NCBI RefSeq assembly: GCF_003634635.1
Contig: NZ_RBJB01000002.1
Coordinates: forward strand, 124,001 to 188,000
Reading direction: 5' to 3'
Source of the DNA: Marinobacter nauticus
GTDB taxonomy: Bacteria; Pseudomonadota; Gammaproteobacteria; Pseudomonadales; Oleiphilaceae
Length of the DNA: 64,000 bases
Part shown: positions 1-8,682 of the stretch, piece after piece
How the letters are laid out: the number at the start of each line of letters is the position of its first letter
Numbering within the stretch: position 1 is the first letter of the stretch
The notes under the pieces: model-generated
What the model was told of the DNA's origin: nothing
The model's input: the letters and a program-made list of their open reading frames with translations, nothing else
The model's database searches: none
Program-made: the position numbers and the translations under genes

Positions 1-351
<351 letters not shown>

Positions 352-392
352 ACAAATTTTGCTTTAAATCTGTCAATAAACGGAGAACCTGA

Positions 393-755
393 ATGAAATC
401 AGTCAAATTGCTCATCGCTGGCCTGCTGTCTCTGATGCCTGCTCTGGCCTCGGCTCAGGAAGCGGGTGCCCAGGGAATGAGCGTGATGGGTCAGATCATC
501 TTCTTCGCCGGCTTCATCCTGATTTTCTATTTCCTGATCTGGCGTCCGCAGTCCAAGCGTGCAAAAGAGCACAAGGCGCTGATGTCCGGCCTTAACAAGG
601 GTGATGAAGTGGTTACCTCTGGTGGCGTCGCTGGCAAGATTACCAAAGTAACCGACGACTTCATTGTTCTGGAAGTTGCAGATAACGTTGAAATGAAGGT
701 TCAGAAAGTTGCCGTTGCTGCGGCTCTGCCGAAAGGCACTCTCAAGGACATCTGA
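393..755 (+). CDS. yajC: Preprotein translocase accessory subunit YajC
   Basis: YajC is a small single-span inner-membrane protein that associates with SecDF and the SecYEG translocon. The 120-residue product has a hydrophobic N-terminus, one strong membrane helix at about residues 30-46 (FAGFILIFYFLIW), then the family signature RPQSKRAKEH and a basic cytoplasmic domain with GDEVVTSGGVAGKI. Length matches the family (about 110 residues). A purine-rich ribosome site (CGGAGAA) precedes the ATG. A hairpin follows the stop and may reduce read-through into secD. Confidence 0.96.
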   Translation: MKSVKLLIAGLLSLMPALASAQEAGAQGMSVMGQIIFFAGFILIFYFLIWRPQSKRAKEHKALMSGLNKGDEVVTSGGVAGKITKVTDDFIVLEVADNVEMKVQKVAVAAALPKGTLKDI

Positions 756-765
756 GCTGGTTTCC

Positions 766-796
766 AGGCGCATCCAAGATGCGCCTGTTCATTTTC
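766..796 (+). terminator. Hairpin between yajC and secD
   Basis: A perfect 9-bp stem (AGGCGCATC / GATGCGCCT) with a 3-base loop is followed by GTTCATTTTC. It has the shape of an intrinsic terminator with a weak T tract. It could attenuate read-through and keep secDF expression below yajC, or it could protect the yajC transcript. Confidence 0.5.
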
Positions 797-847
797 TGAC
801 TGGCTGAAACACCAAGACCGGCACGTCTGCCGGCTCGAAGGATTCTC

Positions 848-2722
848 ATGCTGAACAAGTATCCTCTCTGGAAAAACCTGGTCATCGTGTTTGCACTGGT
901 GATTGGTTTTATCTACGCCTTACCGAACTTTTTCCCTGACGATTACGCTATCCAGATCACCGGCGCCCGTGGCAGCACTGAAGTTGAGCAGCGAGTGCTT
1001 GATCGCGCCCTTGCCAAGCTTGAGCAGGAAGGTATCGAAGTAAAATCAAGCCTGTTGGAAGAGCGTGACGCGCTGATCCGCCTCACCAGCTCCGATGACC
1101 AGCTGCGGGCACGCCCCGCTGTTCAGGCGGCTCTTGGCAACGAATACCTGGTGGCCCTGAATATGGCGCCGTCAACGCCAGGCTGGCTGCGTAGCCTTGG
1201 AGCAGGCCCAATGAAACTGGGGCTGGATTTACGTGGTGGTGTTCACTTCCTGTTGGAGGTGGATATGGAAACGGCTTTGAATCAGCGTCTGGAAGCGTTG
1301 TCTGGTCAGATCAAGCGAGAGCTGAGGGAAGAGCGCATCCGCTACCGCGGTGGCGACATTGAGGATCAGGCCCGTATTGTACTGAGCTTCCGTGACGAAG
1401 CTGCACGTAGCGAGGCGTTTGAGCTGGTTCGCGATCAGTACAACGAATTCCTGTTGGATGAGACAACAGAAGGTGAAGAGTTTCTGCTGACGCTGACGTT
1501 GTCCGAAGCGGAAGTTCGGAACATCCAGGAATACGCTCTTGAACAGAACCTGACCACCATCCGCAACCGGGTGAATGAACTGGGCGTGGCCGAGCCGCTG
1601 GTTCAGCGTCAGGGGGCAGACCGCATTATTGTAGAACTGCCAGGTGTGCAGGATACCGCTCAGGCCAAGCGTGTACTTGGCGCGACGGCTAACCTGGAAT
1701 TCCGGATGGAAGCTCGGCAGGATGCGCCTTCCGCCGAGACCGAACAGTTTCCTTTCCGGGATAATCCACAGCGTACCGCTCGTCTTGAGCGGGATGTGAT
1801 TGCCACTGGCAACAACGTTGCCAATGCCCAGCAGGCGTTCGATGAGAATGGCCAGCCGCAGGTCAATATCACCATGGACTCCGTTGGTGGTGACCTGATG
1901 AATCGGGCGACACGCAATAGCATCGGCCGCCGTATGGCAGTGTTGTTCATTGAATACCGCACCGAAACCGAGACCCGGGAAGTTAACGGAGAAATCGTTG
2001 AAACTGAAAACCGGGTCGTGGAAAAAGGCATTATCAGCCTGGCGACAGTGCAGTCAGCGCTGGGGAGCAGTTTCCGGATTACTGGTCTGGATTCCATCCC
2101 CGAAGCGGCTGAGCTCGCACTGCTGCTGAGGGCCGGTGCTCTGGCTGCGCCCATGTACTTTGTGCAGGAGCGCACCATCGGGCCAAGCCTGGGGCAGAAG
2201 AATATCGATGCCGGGATGATGTCGGTGATGCTCGGCTTCGGGCTGGTGTTGCTTTACATGCTGGTGTTCTACCGCGGCTTCGGATTGGTGGCCAATGTTG
2301 CGCTGACGCTTAACCTGATGTTGCTGGTTGCATGCATGTCAATCCTATCTGCCACGCTGACGTTGCCGGGTATCGCGGGTATCGTTCTTACGGTGGGTAT
2401 GGCCGTTGATGCGAACGTTCTGATCTTTGAACGTATCAAGGAAGAGCTGAAGGCGGGGGTGCCGCCACAAAGCGCCATTAATGCCGGTTATGGTCGCGCC
2501 TTTGTGTCGATTTTCGATGCCAATATCACAACCCTTCTGGTTGCCGTCATTCTGTTTGCCATGGGCTCCGGACCGGTGAAGGGCTTCGCAGTTACCCTGT
2601 GTATCGGTATTCTCACTTCCATGTTCTCGGGCCTGATGGTGAGCCGCGGCATAGTGAATCTGGTTTATGGCGGTCGCAGGGTCGAGAAATTGTCCATCGG
2701 GGGGAAGCTTGAAAATGCCTGA
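848..2722 (+). CDS. secD: Protein translocase subunit SecD
   Basis: SecD is an RND-type membrane protein that, with SecF, uses the proton gradient to pull exported proteins through SecYEG. The 624-residue product has an N-terminal membrane helix, a large periplasmic region, and a C-terminal five-helix block. Family motifs are visible: GLDLRGGVHFLLEVD near residue 125, the RIIVELPGVQD periplasmic motif, and the membrane motif AVDANVLIFERIKEEL near residue 520. Length is close to E. coli SecD (615). Its stop overlaps the secF start by 8 bases, which implies translational coupling. Confidence 0.97.
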   Translation: MLNKYPLWKNLVIVFALVIGFIYALPNFFPDDYAIQITGARGSTEVEQRVLDRALAKLEQEGIEVKSSLLEERDALIRLTSSDDQLRARPAVQAALGNEYLVALNMAPSTPGWLRSLGAGPMKLGLDLRGGVHFLLEVDMETALNQRLEALSGQIKRELREERIRYRGGDIEDQARIVLSFRDEAARSEAFELVRDQYNEFLLDETTEGEEFLLTLTLSEAEVRNIQEYALEQNLTTIRNRVNELGVAEPLVQRQGADRIIVELPGVQDTAQAKRVLGATANLEFRMEARQDAPSAETEQFPFRDNPQRTARLERDVIATGNNVANAQQAFDENGQPQVNITMDSVGGDLMNRATRNSIGRRMAVLFIEYRTETETREVNGEIVETENRVVEKGIISLATVQSALGSSFRITGLDSIPEAAELALLLRAGALAAPMYFVQERTIGPSLGQKNIDAGMMSVMLGFGLVLLYMLVFYRGFGLVANVALTLNLMLLVACMSILSATLTLPGIAGIVLTVGMAVDANVLIFERIKEELKAGVPPQSAINAGYGRAFVSIFDANITTLLVAVILFAMGSGPVKGFAVTLCIGILTSMFSGLMVSRGIVNLVYGGRRVEKLSIGGKLENA

Positions 2723-3665
2723 TATGGAAAAGCAGCCGTTTGATTTCATGGGCTTGCGGAAGATAGCTTCCGTACTTTCTATTGTTTTGGTGGTGGCCTC
2801 CATTGCGCTGTTGGGGGTGCGTGGCCTGAATCTGGGTATGGACTTTACCGGGGGAACCTCGGTGGAGCTCGAATACGCTGAAGCTCCTAGCCTGGACGGA
2901 ATCAGAAACACCCTTACCGAGGCGGGGTACGAGCAGTTTGCGGTTCAGAATTTCGGAGCCGATACCACGGTACTGATCCGGATGGCAGAGGCCGGGAATG
3001 ACGAACTGGCGCTGGAAGTGGCCGGCGTGCTGGCGGCGGACGGAGCTGACCTTGAGTTGGTCAGCTCTGAATTTGTCGGTTCTCAGGTGGGCGAAGAGCT
3101 CAAAGAAGACAGTGGACTGGGGCTGCTGATCGCCCTCGCGGTGGTACTGATCTATGTGGGTATGCGCTTCCAGTTCAAGTTTGGTATCGCCTCGGTGATT
3201 CCTCTGGCGCACGACGTCATCATTGTTCTGGGGGTGTTCGCGCTGTTTCAGTGGACCTTCGACCTGACGGTGCTGGCGGCGTTGCTGGCGGTTATCGGGT
3301 ATTCCCTGAACGATACCATCGTTGTTGCTGACCGGATTCGGGAGAACTTCCGGAAAATGCGCGTAGGTGAGGCCTGGGACATTATCAACCAGTCGATCCA
3401 CGAGACCATTACCCGAACCATTAATACTTCTGGTACCACGCTGGTTGTATTGCTGGCGCTGTATTTCCTGGGTGGCGAAGCGATCAATAACTTTGCGCTT
3501 GCCCTGATTATCGGTGTTGTTGTCGGTACCTATTCGTCCATCTACGTGTCCGCGAATATGTTGATGGTGATGGGCGTGACCCGCGAAGATCTGATGGTTC
3601 CCGCGAAAGAGGGTACCGGTGAGGAAGAAGAGGAGCAGCCGCCGGAGTGGTTGAACCGGATGTAA
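2715..3665 (+). CDS. secF: Protein translocase subunit SecF
   Basis: SecF is the partner of SecD in proton-driven protein export. The 316-residue product shows the signature GMDFTGGTSVELEY near residue 38 and the membrane motif NDTIVVADRIREN near residue 200, with six predicted membrane helices. The start is placed at the ATG overlapping the end of secD, because upstream in-frame codons lie deep inside secD. A second ATG three codons later is also possible. A strong bidirectional terminator follows. Confidence 0.95.
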   Translation: MPDMEKQPFDFMGLRKIASVLSIVLVVASIALLGVRGLNLGMDFTGGTSVELEYAEAPSLDGIRNTLTEAGYEQFAVQNFGADTTVLIRMAEAGNDELALEVAGVLAADGADLELVSSEFVGSQVGEELKEDSGLGLLIALAVVLIYVGMRFQFKFGIASVIPLAHDVIIVLGVFALFQWTFDLTVLAALLAVIGYSLNDTIVVADRIRENFRKMRVGEAWDIINQSIHETITRTINTSGTTLVVLLALYFLGGEAINNFALALIIGVVVGTYSSIYVSANMLMVMGVTREDLMVPAKEGTGEEEEEQPPEWLNRM

Positions 3666-3688
3666 GCTCCGGGTCTTTTCCAGGCCAC

Positions 3689-3726
3689 AAAAAAACCGCC
3701 ATCCGTGAGGAGTGGCGGTTTTTTTT
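3689..3726. terminator. Bidirectional intrinsic terminator between secF and the SuhB-family gene
   Basis: An A-rich run, the stem CCGCCA / TGGCGG and a T8 run form a hairpin flanked by A and T tracts, so it can terminate both the rightward secDF transcript and the leftward SuhB-family transcript that converge here. Confidence 0.9.
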
Positions 3727-3741
3727 GCGGTTCGGCTTTTC

Positions 3742-4554
3742 TTAACGCGGCAGTCGACCCCGGAAGGGGTGCAGCGTTTTGAGCAGTTCCCGGAACAGCT
3801 TTGGATTGGCGACGACCAGTTGTCTGGCGGCTCCAACCGCGGGGTTGCCGGAGAAGTCGCCGGTCAGGGCGCCAGACTCCATGGCCAGTGTTACGCCCAG
3901 ATCAAAATCTGCTGCCTGTGGTCGGAAGATCACGGCCGCATCCAGCAGGCCAGCAGACACTCGCGCGATATCCAGTGTGACGCAGCCCGAGGTGCGGAAC
4001 ATGGCGGTGTCGCGAGCCAGGACGGCTGCCATCTCGCCCCAGATCATCGGGTCATCGCCCTGGCGGGCCTGGTCGAGGAGGTTGGTGGCCAGTGCTGCCT
4101 TGGCGGGCACTTTTACTTCGGATGTGCGCACGCGGCGGCTGTTCAGGACAGCGCCGTGGCCTCGGCTGGCGGAGTACTCTTCGCCGGTAATCGGGTTAAC
4201 CAGCAGCAGGTTTTCGGTGCGATTGTTCTTTTTCTGGGCCAGGGCAAGAACAAATTCGGGAATGCCTCGCACAAAATTGTCGCGGCCGAGAACCGGGAAT
4301 ATGTGCCAGCTTTTTTCGTGGTTGCCGGCGTCGGACTCGCCCAGAGGCGCGATCACATGATCCTTGTAGGCCTTTTCCAGTTGTTCGGTGAAGTTGTCGT
4401 AAATGGACTGCTCCACTCGCTCCAGTTGCCGGTGGCGTTCGGACTCATCCTTACCGTTAGGCTCCTGGCGCTCGAAATGGGCTTTCAGGTAGTCAGATCC
4501 CTGGCGGGCAACGCGCAGGGCCATTTTAATTGCTGGTTGCATCTGAGTGTTCAT
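3742..4554 (-). CDS. suhB: SuhB-family (inositol monophosphatase-like) protein with lost catalytic residues
   Basis: This sits where suhB lies in pseudomonads (next to trmJ-cysE-iscR) and keeps SuhB length (270 residues) and family features: an N-terminal MALRVARQGSDYL helix, the IPEFVLALA strand, ASRGHGAVLN, a possible equivalent of the C-terminal metal Asp (ADFDLG, 216-220), GGxxxDFSG-like GALTGDFSG, and a VVANPKLFREL end. The metal-binding core is not conserved. The family motif DPLDGTTNF reads FPVLGRDNF here (Phe86 and Leu89 in place of the two Asp), the EE motif reads GE, and the upstream D-x-V-T-x-V-D motif is absent. Phosphatase activity is therefore unlikely. E. coli SuhB has a separate role with NusA in rRNA antitermination that does not need catalysis, so I infer that this role is what has been kept. 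Confidence 0.8.
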   Translation of the reverse strand: MNTQMQPAIKMALRVARQGSDYLKAHFERQEPNGKDESERHRQLERVEQSIYDNFTEQLEKAYKDHVIAPLGESDAGNHEKSWHIFPVLGRDNFVRGIPEFVLALAQKKNNRTENLLLVNPITGEEYSASRGHGAVLNSRRVRTSEVKVPAKAALATNLLDQARQGDDPMIWGEMAAVLARDTAMFRTSGCVTLDIARVSAGLLDAAVIFRPQAADFDLGVTLAMESGALTGDFSGNPAVGAARQLVVANPKLFRELLKTLHPFRGRLPR

Positions 4555-4727
4555 TATCCGGGTGTGTGAAGGCCGGCCATGATAGCAAAAACTGCCCCGC
4601 CTTGTACGTTTTTTGGCTTAGCAAAAGCACGGATACCACGGGGTTGCGGCATTTCCGGAGAGCGGGTTGGCCGGTAATTCTGGTATCATGCCGCTCTTTT
4701 ATCACTTTTCTTGAAGTAACAGGCCCG

Positions 4728-5591
4728 ATGACCATGAACAAGCCCTCGCTGCCGGTGGAAAGCACTGATACCTACCATGATCAGGTTCGCATCGTCCTGG
4801 TGGAAACTACCCACTCGGGCAATATTGGCGCCGTCGCCCGCGCCATGAAAAACATGGGGCTTGGAAATCTCTGGCTGGTTAACCCAAAGTCGTTTCCGGA
4901 TGAAGCCTCTTATGCCCGGGCTTCATCGGCGTCGGATGTGCTGGATCGGGCTCAGGTGGTTTCCAGTCTTGACGAGGCGTTGTCAGACTGTGTCCTGGTG
5001 ATGGGTACCAGCGCACGCGGGCGGAAGGTTCCCTGGCCCGTTATTTCCCCGCCCCAGGCTGCCGTCACCGCGGCGGAAAACAGTGCTCGTGGTCCTGTCG
5101 CCCTGGTGTTTGGGCGTGAGAGCAATGGGTTGTCCAATGAAGAGCTTCAGCGCTGCCATTATCACATCCATATCCCCTCGAACCCGGACTACAGCTCACT
5201 GAATCTGGCAATGGCGGTGCAGGTGGTTTGTTATGAGTTGCGGATGCATTATCTTCGTGGGCTTGAAGAGGTGGAAAGCAGTCCCTACCTTGAGTCCATG
5301 GTCGAACCCGGGGACCGCGGATGGGATGTGCCGCCCGCAACGGTGAATGATGTTGAAGGGTTTTTCGGTCATCTCGAGCAGGTATTGCAGGATGTGGCTT
5401 TTCATCGCCGGGAGAATCCCAGGCAGTTGATGACACGGTTGCGCCGCTTGTTTCAGCGGGCAAAGCTGGACCAGATGGAAATCAATATTCTCCGGGGTAT
5501 TCTGACATCGGTTCAGAAGGCCACCGGTGCCCGCGAAGGGTTGGGCAGGAACACGACAGCGGCTGGTGCCGTGGATGAGGGGCAGGAATAA
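4728..5591 (+). CDS. trmJ: tRNA (cytidine/uridine-32 2'-O)-methyltransferase TrmJ
   Basis: TrmJ is a SPOUT-family enzyme that 2'-O-methylates C32/U32 in tRNA using S-adenosylmethionine. The 287-residue product begins with [25 protein letters not shown], followed by the knot motifs [15 protein letters not shown] and [17 protein letters not shown]. The C-terminal extension of about 100 residues ([21 protein letters not shown]) is typical of TrmJ. The start is the ATG at 4728; a second ATG lies two codons later. It is transcribed away from the SuhB-family gene and runs into cysE. Confidence 0.94.
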   Translation: MTMNKPSLPVESTDTYHDQVRIVLVETTHSGNIGAVARAMKNMGLGNLWLVNPKSFPDEASYARASSASDVLDRAQVVSSLDEALSDCVLVMGTSARGRKVPWPVISPPQAAVTAAENSARGPVALVFGRESNGLSNEELQRCHYHIHIPSNPDYSSLNLAMAVQVVCYELRMHYLRGLEEVESSPYLESMVEPGDRGWDVPPATVNDVEGFFGHLEQVLQDVAFHRRENPRQLMTRLRRLFQRAKLDQMEINILRGILTSVQKATGAREGLGRNTTAAGAVDEGQE

Positions 5592-5595
5592 CGTC

Positions 5596-6375
5596 ATGTT
5601 TGAGCGTTTACGGGAAGATGTAAAAAGCGTATTTCACCGGGATCCGGCGGCGAGGAACACCTTTGAGGTGTTGACCAACTACCCGGGATTGCACGCGCTG
5701 TTGTTTCATCGCTTCTCCCACTGGCTGTGGAGCATGGGGCTGAAGTGGCTTGCGCGGACGATTTCTACGCTGGCGAGATGGTTTACCGGTATCGAGATTC
5801 ATCCTGGCGCAACCATTGGTCGCCGCTTCTTTATTGATCATGGCATGGGTGTGGTGATTGGTGAAACCACGGTGATTGGAGACGATGTCACGCTCTACCA
5901 GGGTGTGACGCTTGGCGGCACCAGCTGGAACAAGGGCAAGCGGCATCCAACGATCGGTAATGGTGTGGTAGTGGGTGCCGGCGCAAAGATTCTCGGGCCA
6001 TTTGAGGTGGGTGAGGGTGCGAAGATCGGCTCCAACTCTGTGGTGACCAAGGCGGTTCCGCCTGGGGCAACCGTGGTAGGCATACCGGGCAGGGTCATCG
6101 TCAAACGCAAAGGTGAAGACGACGTGCGCCGCAAGGAGATGGAGGAGCGTATGGGCTTCGACGCCTACGGCGTAACCGAGGAAATGCCGGACCCGGTCGC
6201 TAGATCGGTAAGGGCATTGCTGGACCACATGCATGCGGTGGATGATCGGATTGAGAATATGTGCAAGGCGCTTCGCAAGGTGAACGCCGAGTATCAGAAT
6301 GGCGAGCTGCCTCCCTTGCATGATGAGGATTTCGACTGCGTTCGCGATGAGTCTGATGAGCGGGAGCGTGGCTGA
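5596..6375 (+). CDS. cysE: Serine O-acetyltransferase CysE
   Basis: CysE acetylates serine with acetyl-CoA, the first committed step to cysteine. The 259-residue protein has the N-terminal [21 protein letters not shown] helix, then left-handed beta-helix hexapeptide repeats ([21 protein letters not shown]) and the substrate loop [14 protein letters not shown]. The start lies 4 bases after the trmJ stop, so the two are probably co-transcribed. It has a C-terminal tail of about 70 residues beyond the trimer domain. Placement beside iscR-iscS links cysteine supply to the desulfurase. Confidence 0.95.
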   Translation: MFERLREDVKSVFHRDPAARNTFEVLTNYPGLHALLFHRFSHWLWSMGLKWLARTISTLARWFTGIEIHPGATIGRRFFIDHGMGVVIGETTVIGDDVTLYQGVTLGGTSWNKGKRHPTIGNGVVVGAGAKILGPFEVGEGAKIGSNSVVTKAVPPGATVVGIPGRVIVKRKGEDDVRRKEMEERMGFDAYGVTEEMPDPVARSVRALLDHMHAVDDRIENMCKALRKVNAEYQNGELPPLHDEDFDCVRDESDERERG

Positions 6376-6408
6376 ATACTTGACTGTTTTAGTTGGTCAA
6401 TTCATACT
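6376..6408 (+). promoter_or_regulatory. Promoter with overlapping type 1 IscR operator upstream of iscR
   Basis: TTGACT (6380-6385), a 17-base spacer and CATACT (6403-6408) form a sigma-70-like promoter directly after the cysE stop. The sequence ATACTTGACTGTTTTAGT plus the following GGTCAATT resembles the type 1 site bound by [2Fe-2S]-IscR, which autorepresses iscR in other gammaproteobacteria. The match is judged by eye. Confidence 0.6.
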
Positions 6409-6453
6409 CGCTCCAGTGAATCGAGATTCAATCCCATCATTGGGGCTGAGGTT

Positions 6454-6951
6454 ATGAAACTGACCACGAAAGGCCGCTATGCCGTTACGGCAATGCTGGA
6501 TCTTGCGCTGCATGCAGGGCAGGGGCCGGTGAGTCTGGCGGATATTTCAGCCCGACAGGAAATTTCCCTTTCTTACCTGGAGCAGCTGTTCTCTCGACTG
6601 CGCAGGCAGAAATTGGTGGTAAGTGTGCGTGGCCCCGGTGGCGGTTATCGCCTGAGCCGCTCCGCAGATGAGGTTTTCGTGGCCGAAGTGGTCGACGCTG
6701 TGAGTGAGTCCCTTGATACTACGCGTTGCGGTAACAAAGGTGACTGCCAGAACGGCGAGAAATGCCTTACCCACCATCTCTGGTCTGATCTCAGTGACCA
6801 GATTCATCAATTCCTGAGTGAAATCAGTCTCGGGGATCTGATGCGCAAACACGAAATCCGGCAAGTGGCTGATCGTCAGAACCGCAAGCAGTCTGATGAA
6901 AGTGCCGACGCTATCAATACCCAAAGACTGACTGACCAGGCCACGGCCTGA
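6454..6951 (+). CDS. iscR: Fe-S cluster-responsive regulator IscR (Rrf2 family)
   Basis: IscR carries a [2Fe-2S] cluster and represses Fe-S biogenesis genes when cluster supply is adequate. The 165-residue product has the Rrf2 winged helix ([20 protein letters not shown], then [14 protein letters not shown]) and all cluster ligands: Cys92, Cys98, Cys104 and the adjacent His107. The C-terminal tail is polar and low in complexity. Its own promoter carries an IscR-like site, so autorepression is likely. It is 20 bases from iscS. Confidence 0.96.
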   Translation: MKLTTKGRYAVTAMLDLALHAGQGPVSLADISARQEISLSYLEQLFSRLRRQKLVVSVRGPGGGYRLSRSADEVFVAEVVDAVSESLDTTRCGNKGDCQNGEKCLTHHLWSDLSDQIHQFLSEISLGDLMRKHEIRQVADRQNRKQSDESADAINTQRLTDQATA

Positions 6952-6971
6952 TAACCCGACCTCTTTTGCCT

Positions 6972-8120
6972 ATGAAAAAGCCCGTCTATCTGGACTATGC
7001 GGCGACGACGCCCGTTGATCCCGCCGTTGCTGAAGACATGATGAAGTACCTGACCCTGGATGGGGTGTTTGGCAATCCGGCTTCCCGTTCTCATGGTTAT
7101 GGCTGGCAGGCCGAAGCCGCCGTTGAAAATGCTCGTCGACAGGTGGCGGATCTGATCCACGCAGACCCCCGGGAGATTGTCTGGACTTCCGGAGCCACGG
7201 AATCTGACAATCTTGCCATCAAGGGTGTGGCGGAGCTACGCGATAATCCCCATATCGTGACATCCCGCATTGAGCACAAGGCTGTCATTGATACCTGTAA
7301 GTGGCTGGAGCAGCAGGGCATTGAGGTTACCTGGCTGGAGCCGGGAGTTGATGGCAGGGTGTCCGTTGAGGCTGTCGAATCCGCCCTTCGGGATAATACG
7401 GCCCTGGTCAGCCTGATGATGGTCAACAATGAGCTTGGGTCGCTGACCGACATCCGCGCAATCGGCCGGTGCTTGAGAAAGCGTGGCGTGCTGTTTCATG
7501 TTGATGCCGCCCAGGCCGCCGGCAAGCTGCCAGTGGATGTTGCGGATCTTGAGGTGGATTTGCTCTCTCTTTCGGCTCACAAGGTTTATGGCCCGAAAGG
7601 CGTAGGGGCGCTGTATGTCCGGCGAGCGCCGGAGGTTCGCATTGCAGCACAGATGCATGGCGGCGGACATGAGCGCGGCATGCGATCGGGCACACTGGCG
7701 ACGCATCAGATCGTGGGCATGGGGCGGGCCTTCGAGCTGGCACGTACCGGGCTTGATGCCGAAATAAGTAAACTGGAACAGATGCGCGCGGCGTTCCTGG
7801 ACGGGCTTGAGGGGCTTGACGGAGTTCACTTTAATGGCAGTCGGGAACATCGTGTGCCGGGTATTGTCAATCTGTCGTTTGAGGGTGTTGAAGCCGAGTC
7901 GTTGATGCTCGGCCTTCGCAACCTTGCGGTGTCCTCGGGCTCCGCCTGCGCTTCAGCAACGGTCGAGCCTTCTTATGTATTGCGAGGAATAGGCGTCAGC
8001 GATGAGCTGGCTCACCGGGCGCTCAGGTTCTCCTTTGGCAGGTTCACCACCGAAGAGGAGGTTGCATTTGCCTGTTCCCAGATTATTGAAGTTGTGGAGC
8101 GACTTCGCTCGGTGCGGTAG
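6972..8120 (+). CDS. iscS: Cysteine desulfurase IscS, lacking the usual C-terminal tail
   Basis: IscS is a PLP enzyme that takes sulfur from cysteine as a persulfide for Fe-S clusters and tRNA thiolation. Visible features are the N-terminal [11 protein letters not shown], the PLP-stacking His ([12 protein letters not shown]), the PLP lysine ([10 protein letters not shown]), and the catalytic loop SSGSACASA with Cys326. The product is 382 residues and ends at GRLR-equivalent ERLRSVR, whereas E. coli IscS (404) continues about 20 residues with a tail implicated in IscU binding. The start is set at ATG 6972; an in-frame TTG lies two codons upstream. iscU, which normally follows, is absent. Confidence 0.94.
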   Translation: MKKPVYLDYAATTPVDPAVAEDMMKYLTLDGVFGNPASRSHGYGWQAEAAVENARRQVADLIHADPREIVWTSGATESDNLAIKGVAELRDNPHIVTSRIEHKAVIDTCKWLEQQGIEVTWLEPGVDGRVSVEAVESALRDNTALVSLMMVNNELGSLTDIRAIGRCLRKRGVLFHVDAAQAAGKLPVDVADLEVDLLSLSAHKVYGPKGVGALYVRRAPEVRIAAQMHGGGHERGMRSGTLATHQIVGMGRAFELARTGLDAEISKLEQMRAAFLDGLEGLDGVHFNGSREHRVPGIVNLSFEGVEAESLMLGLRNLAVSSGSACASATVEPSYVLRGIGVSDELAHRALRFSFGRFTTEEEVAFACSQIIEVVERLRSVR

Positions 8121-8140
8121 GCAGTTGCACCCTGACTGCG

Positions 8141-8146
8141 TATAAT
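8141..8146 (+). promoter_or_regulatory. Probable -10 element for ndk
   Basis: A consensus TATAAT lies 43 bases before the ndk start, just after iscS. No good -35 is seen at the right spacing, so it may depend on an activator or be a weak promoter. It suggests ndk has gained or kept its own promoter after loss of the intervening isc genes. Confidence 0.45.
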
Positions 8147-8189
8147 CCCACCTCTGAATTTTCAACCCTGAACTAACTGGAGAAATACC

Positions 8190-8618
8190 ATGGCAAACGA
8201 GCGCACGCTCTCCATTATCAAGCCCGACGCAGTCGCCAAGAACGTGATCGGCGAAATCTACAGCCGTTTCGAGAAGGCGGATCTGAAAATCGTTGCTGCC
8301 AAGATGATGCACCTTACTCAGGAGCAGGCTGAGGGCTTTTACGCCGAGCACAAAGAGCGCCCGTTCTTTAATGATCTGGTTGCATTCATGACCTCTGGCC
8401 CGGTTGTGGTTCAGGTGCTGGAAGGCGAGGGCGCTATCCTGAAGAATCGTGAGCTGATGGGTGCTACCAACCCTAAAGAAGCGGAAGCTGGCACCATTCG
8501 TGCGGATTTTGCTTCCTCCATCGACGCCAACGCTGTCCATGGTTCTGACTCTGCTGCCTCCGCTGAGCGTGAAGTGGCTTATTTCTTCAACGACAACGAA
8601 ATCTGCCCGCGCGGCTGA
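8190..8618 (+). CDS. ndk: Nucleoside diphosphate kinase
   Basis: Ndk transfers the terminal phosphate of nucleoside triphosphates to diphosphates through a phospho-histidine. The 142-residue product has the usual start [14 protein letters not shown] and the active-site motif NAVHGSDS, with the catalytic His near residue 117. Length and sequence are normal for the hexameric/tetrameric bacterial enzyme. A clear ribosome site (CTGGAGAA) precedes the ATG. In pseudomonads ndk follows iscX; here it follows iscS directly. Confidence 0.98.
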   Translation: MANERTLSIIKPDAVAKNVIGEIYSRFEKADLKIVAAKMMHLTQEQAEGFYAEHKERPFFNDLVAFMTSGPVVVQVLEGEGAILKNRELMGATNPKEAEAGTIRADFASSIDANAVHGSDSAASAEREVAYFFNDNEICPRG

Positions 8619-8682
8619 GGTTGTTGTTTCAGGGGTGCCCGGCAGGGTGCCCCTGAATTGGTTATCTGATCGAGGTTATGTG

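Noticed and set aside
2613..3836. A 407-codon open frame antisense to secF
   Set aside because: Shadow of secF that also runs across the strong terminator at 3689-3726.
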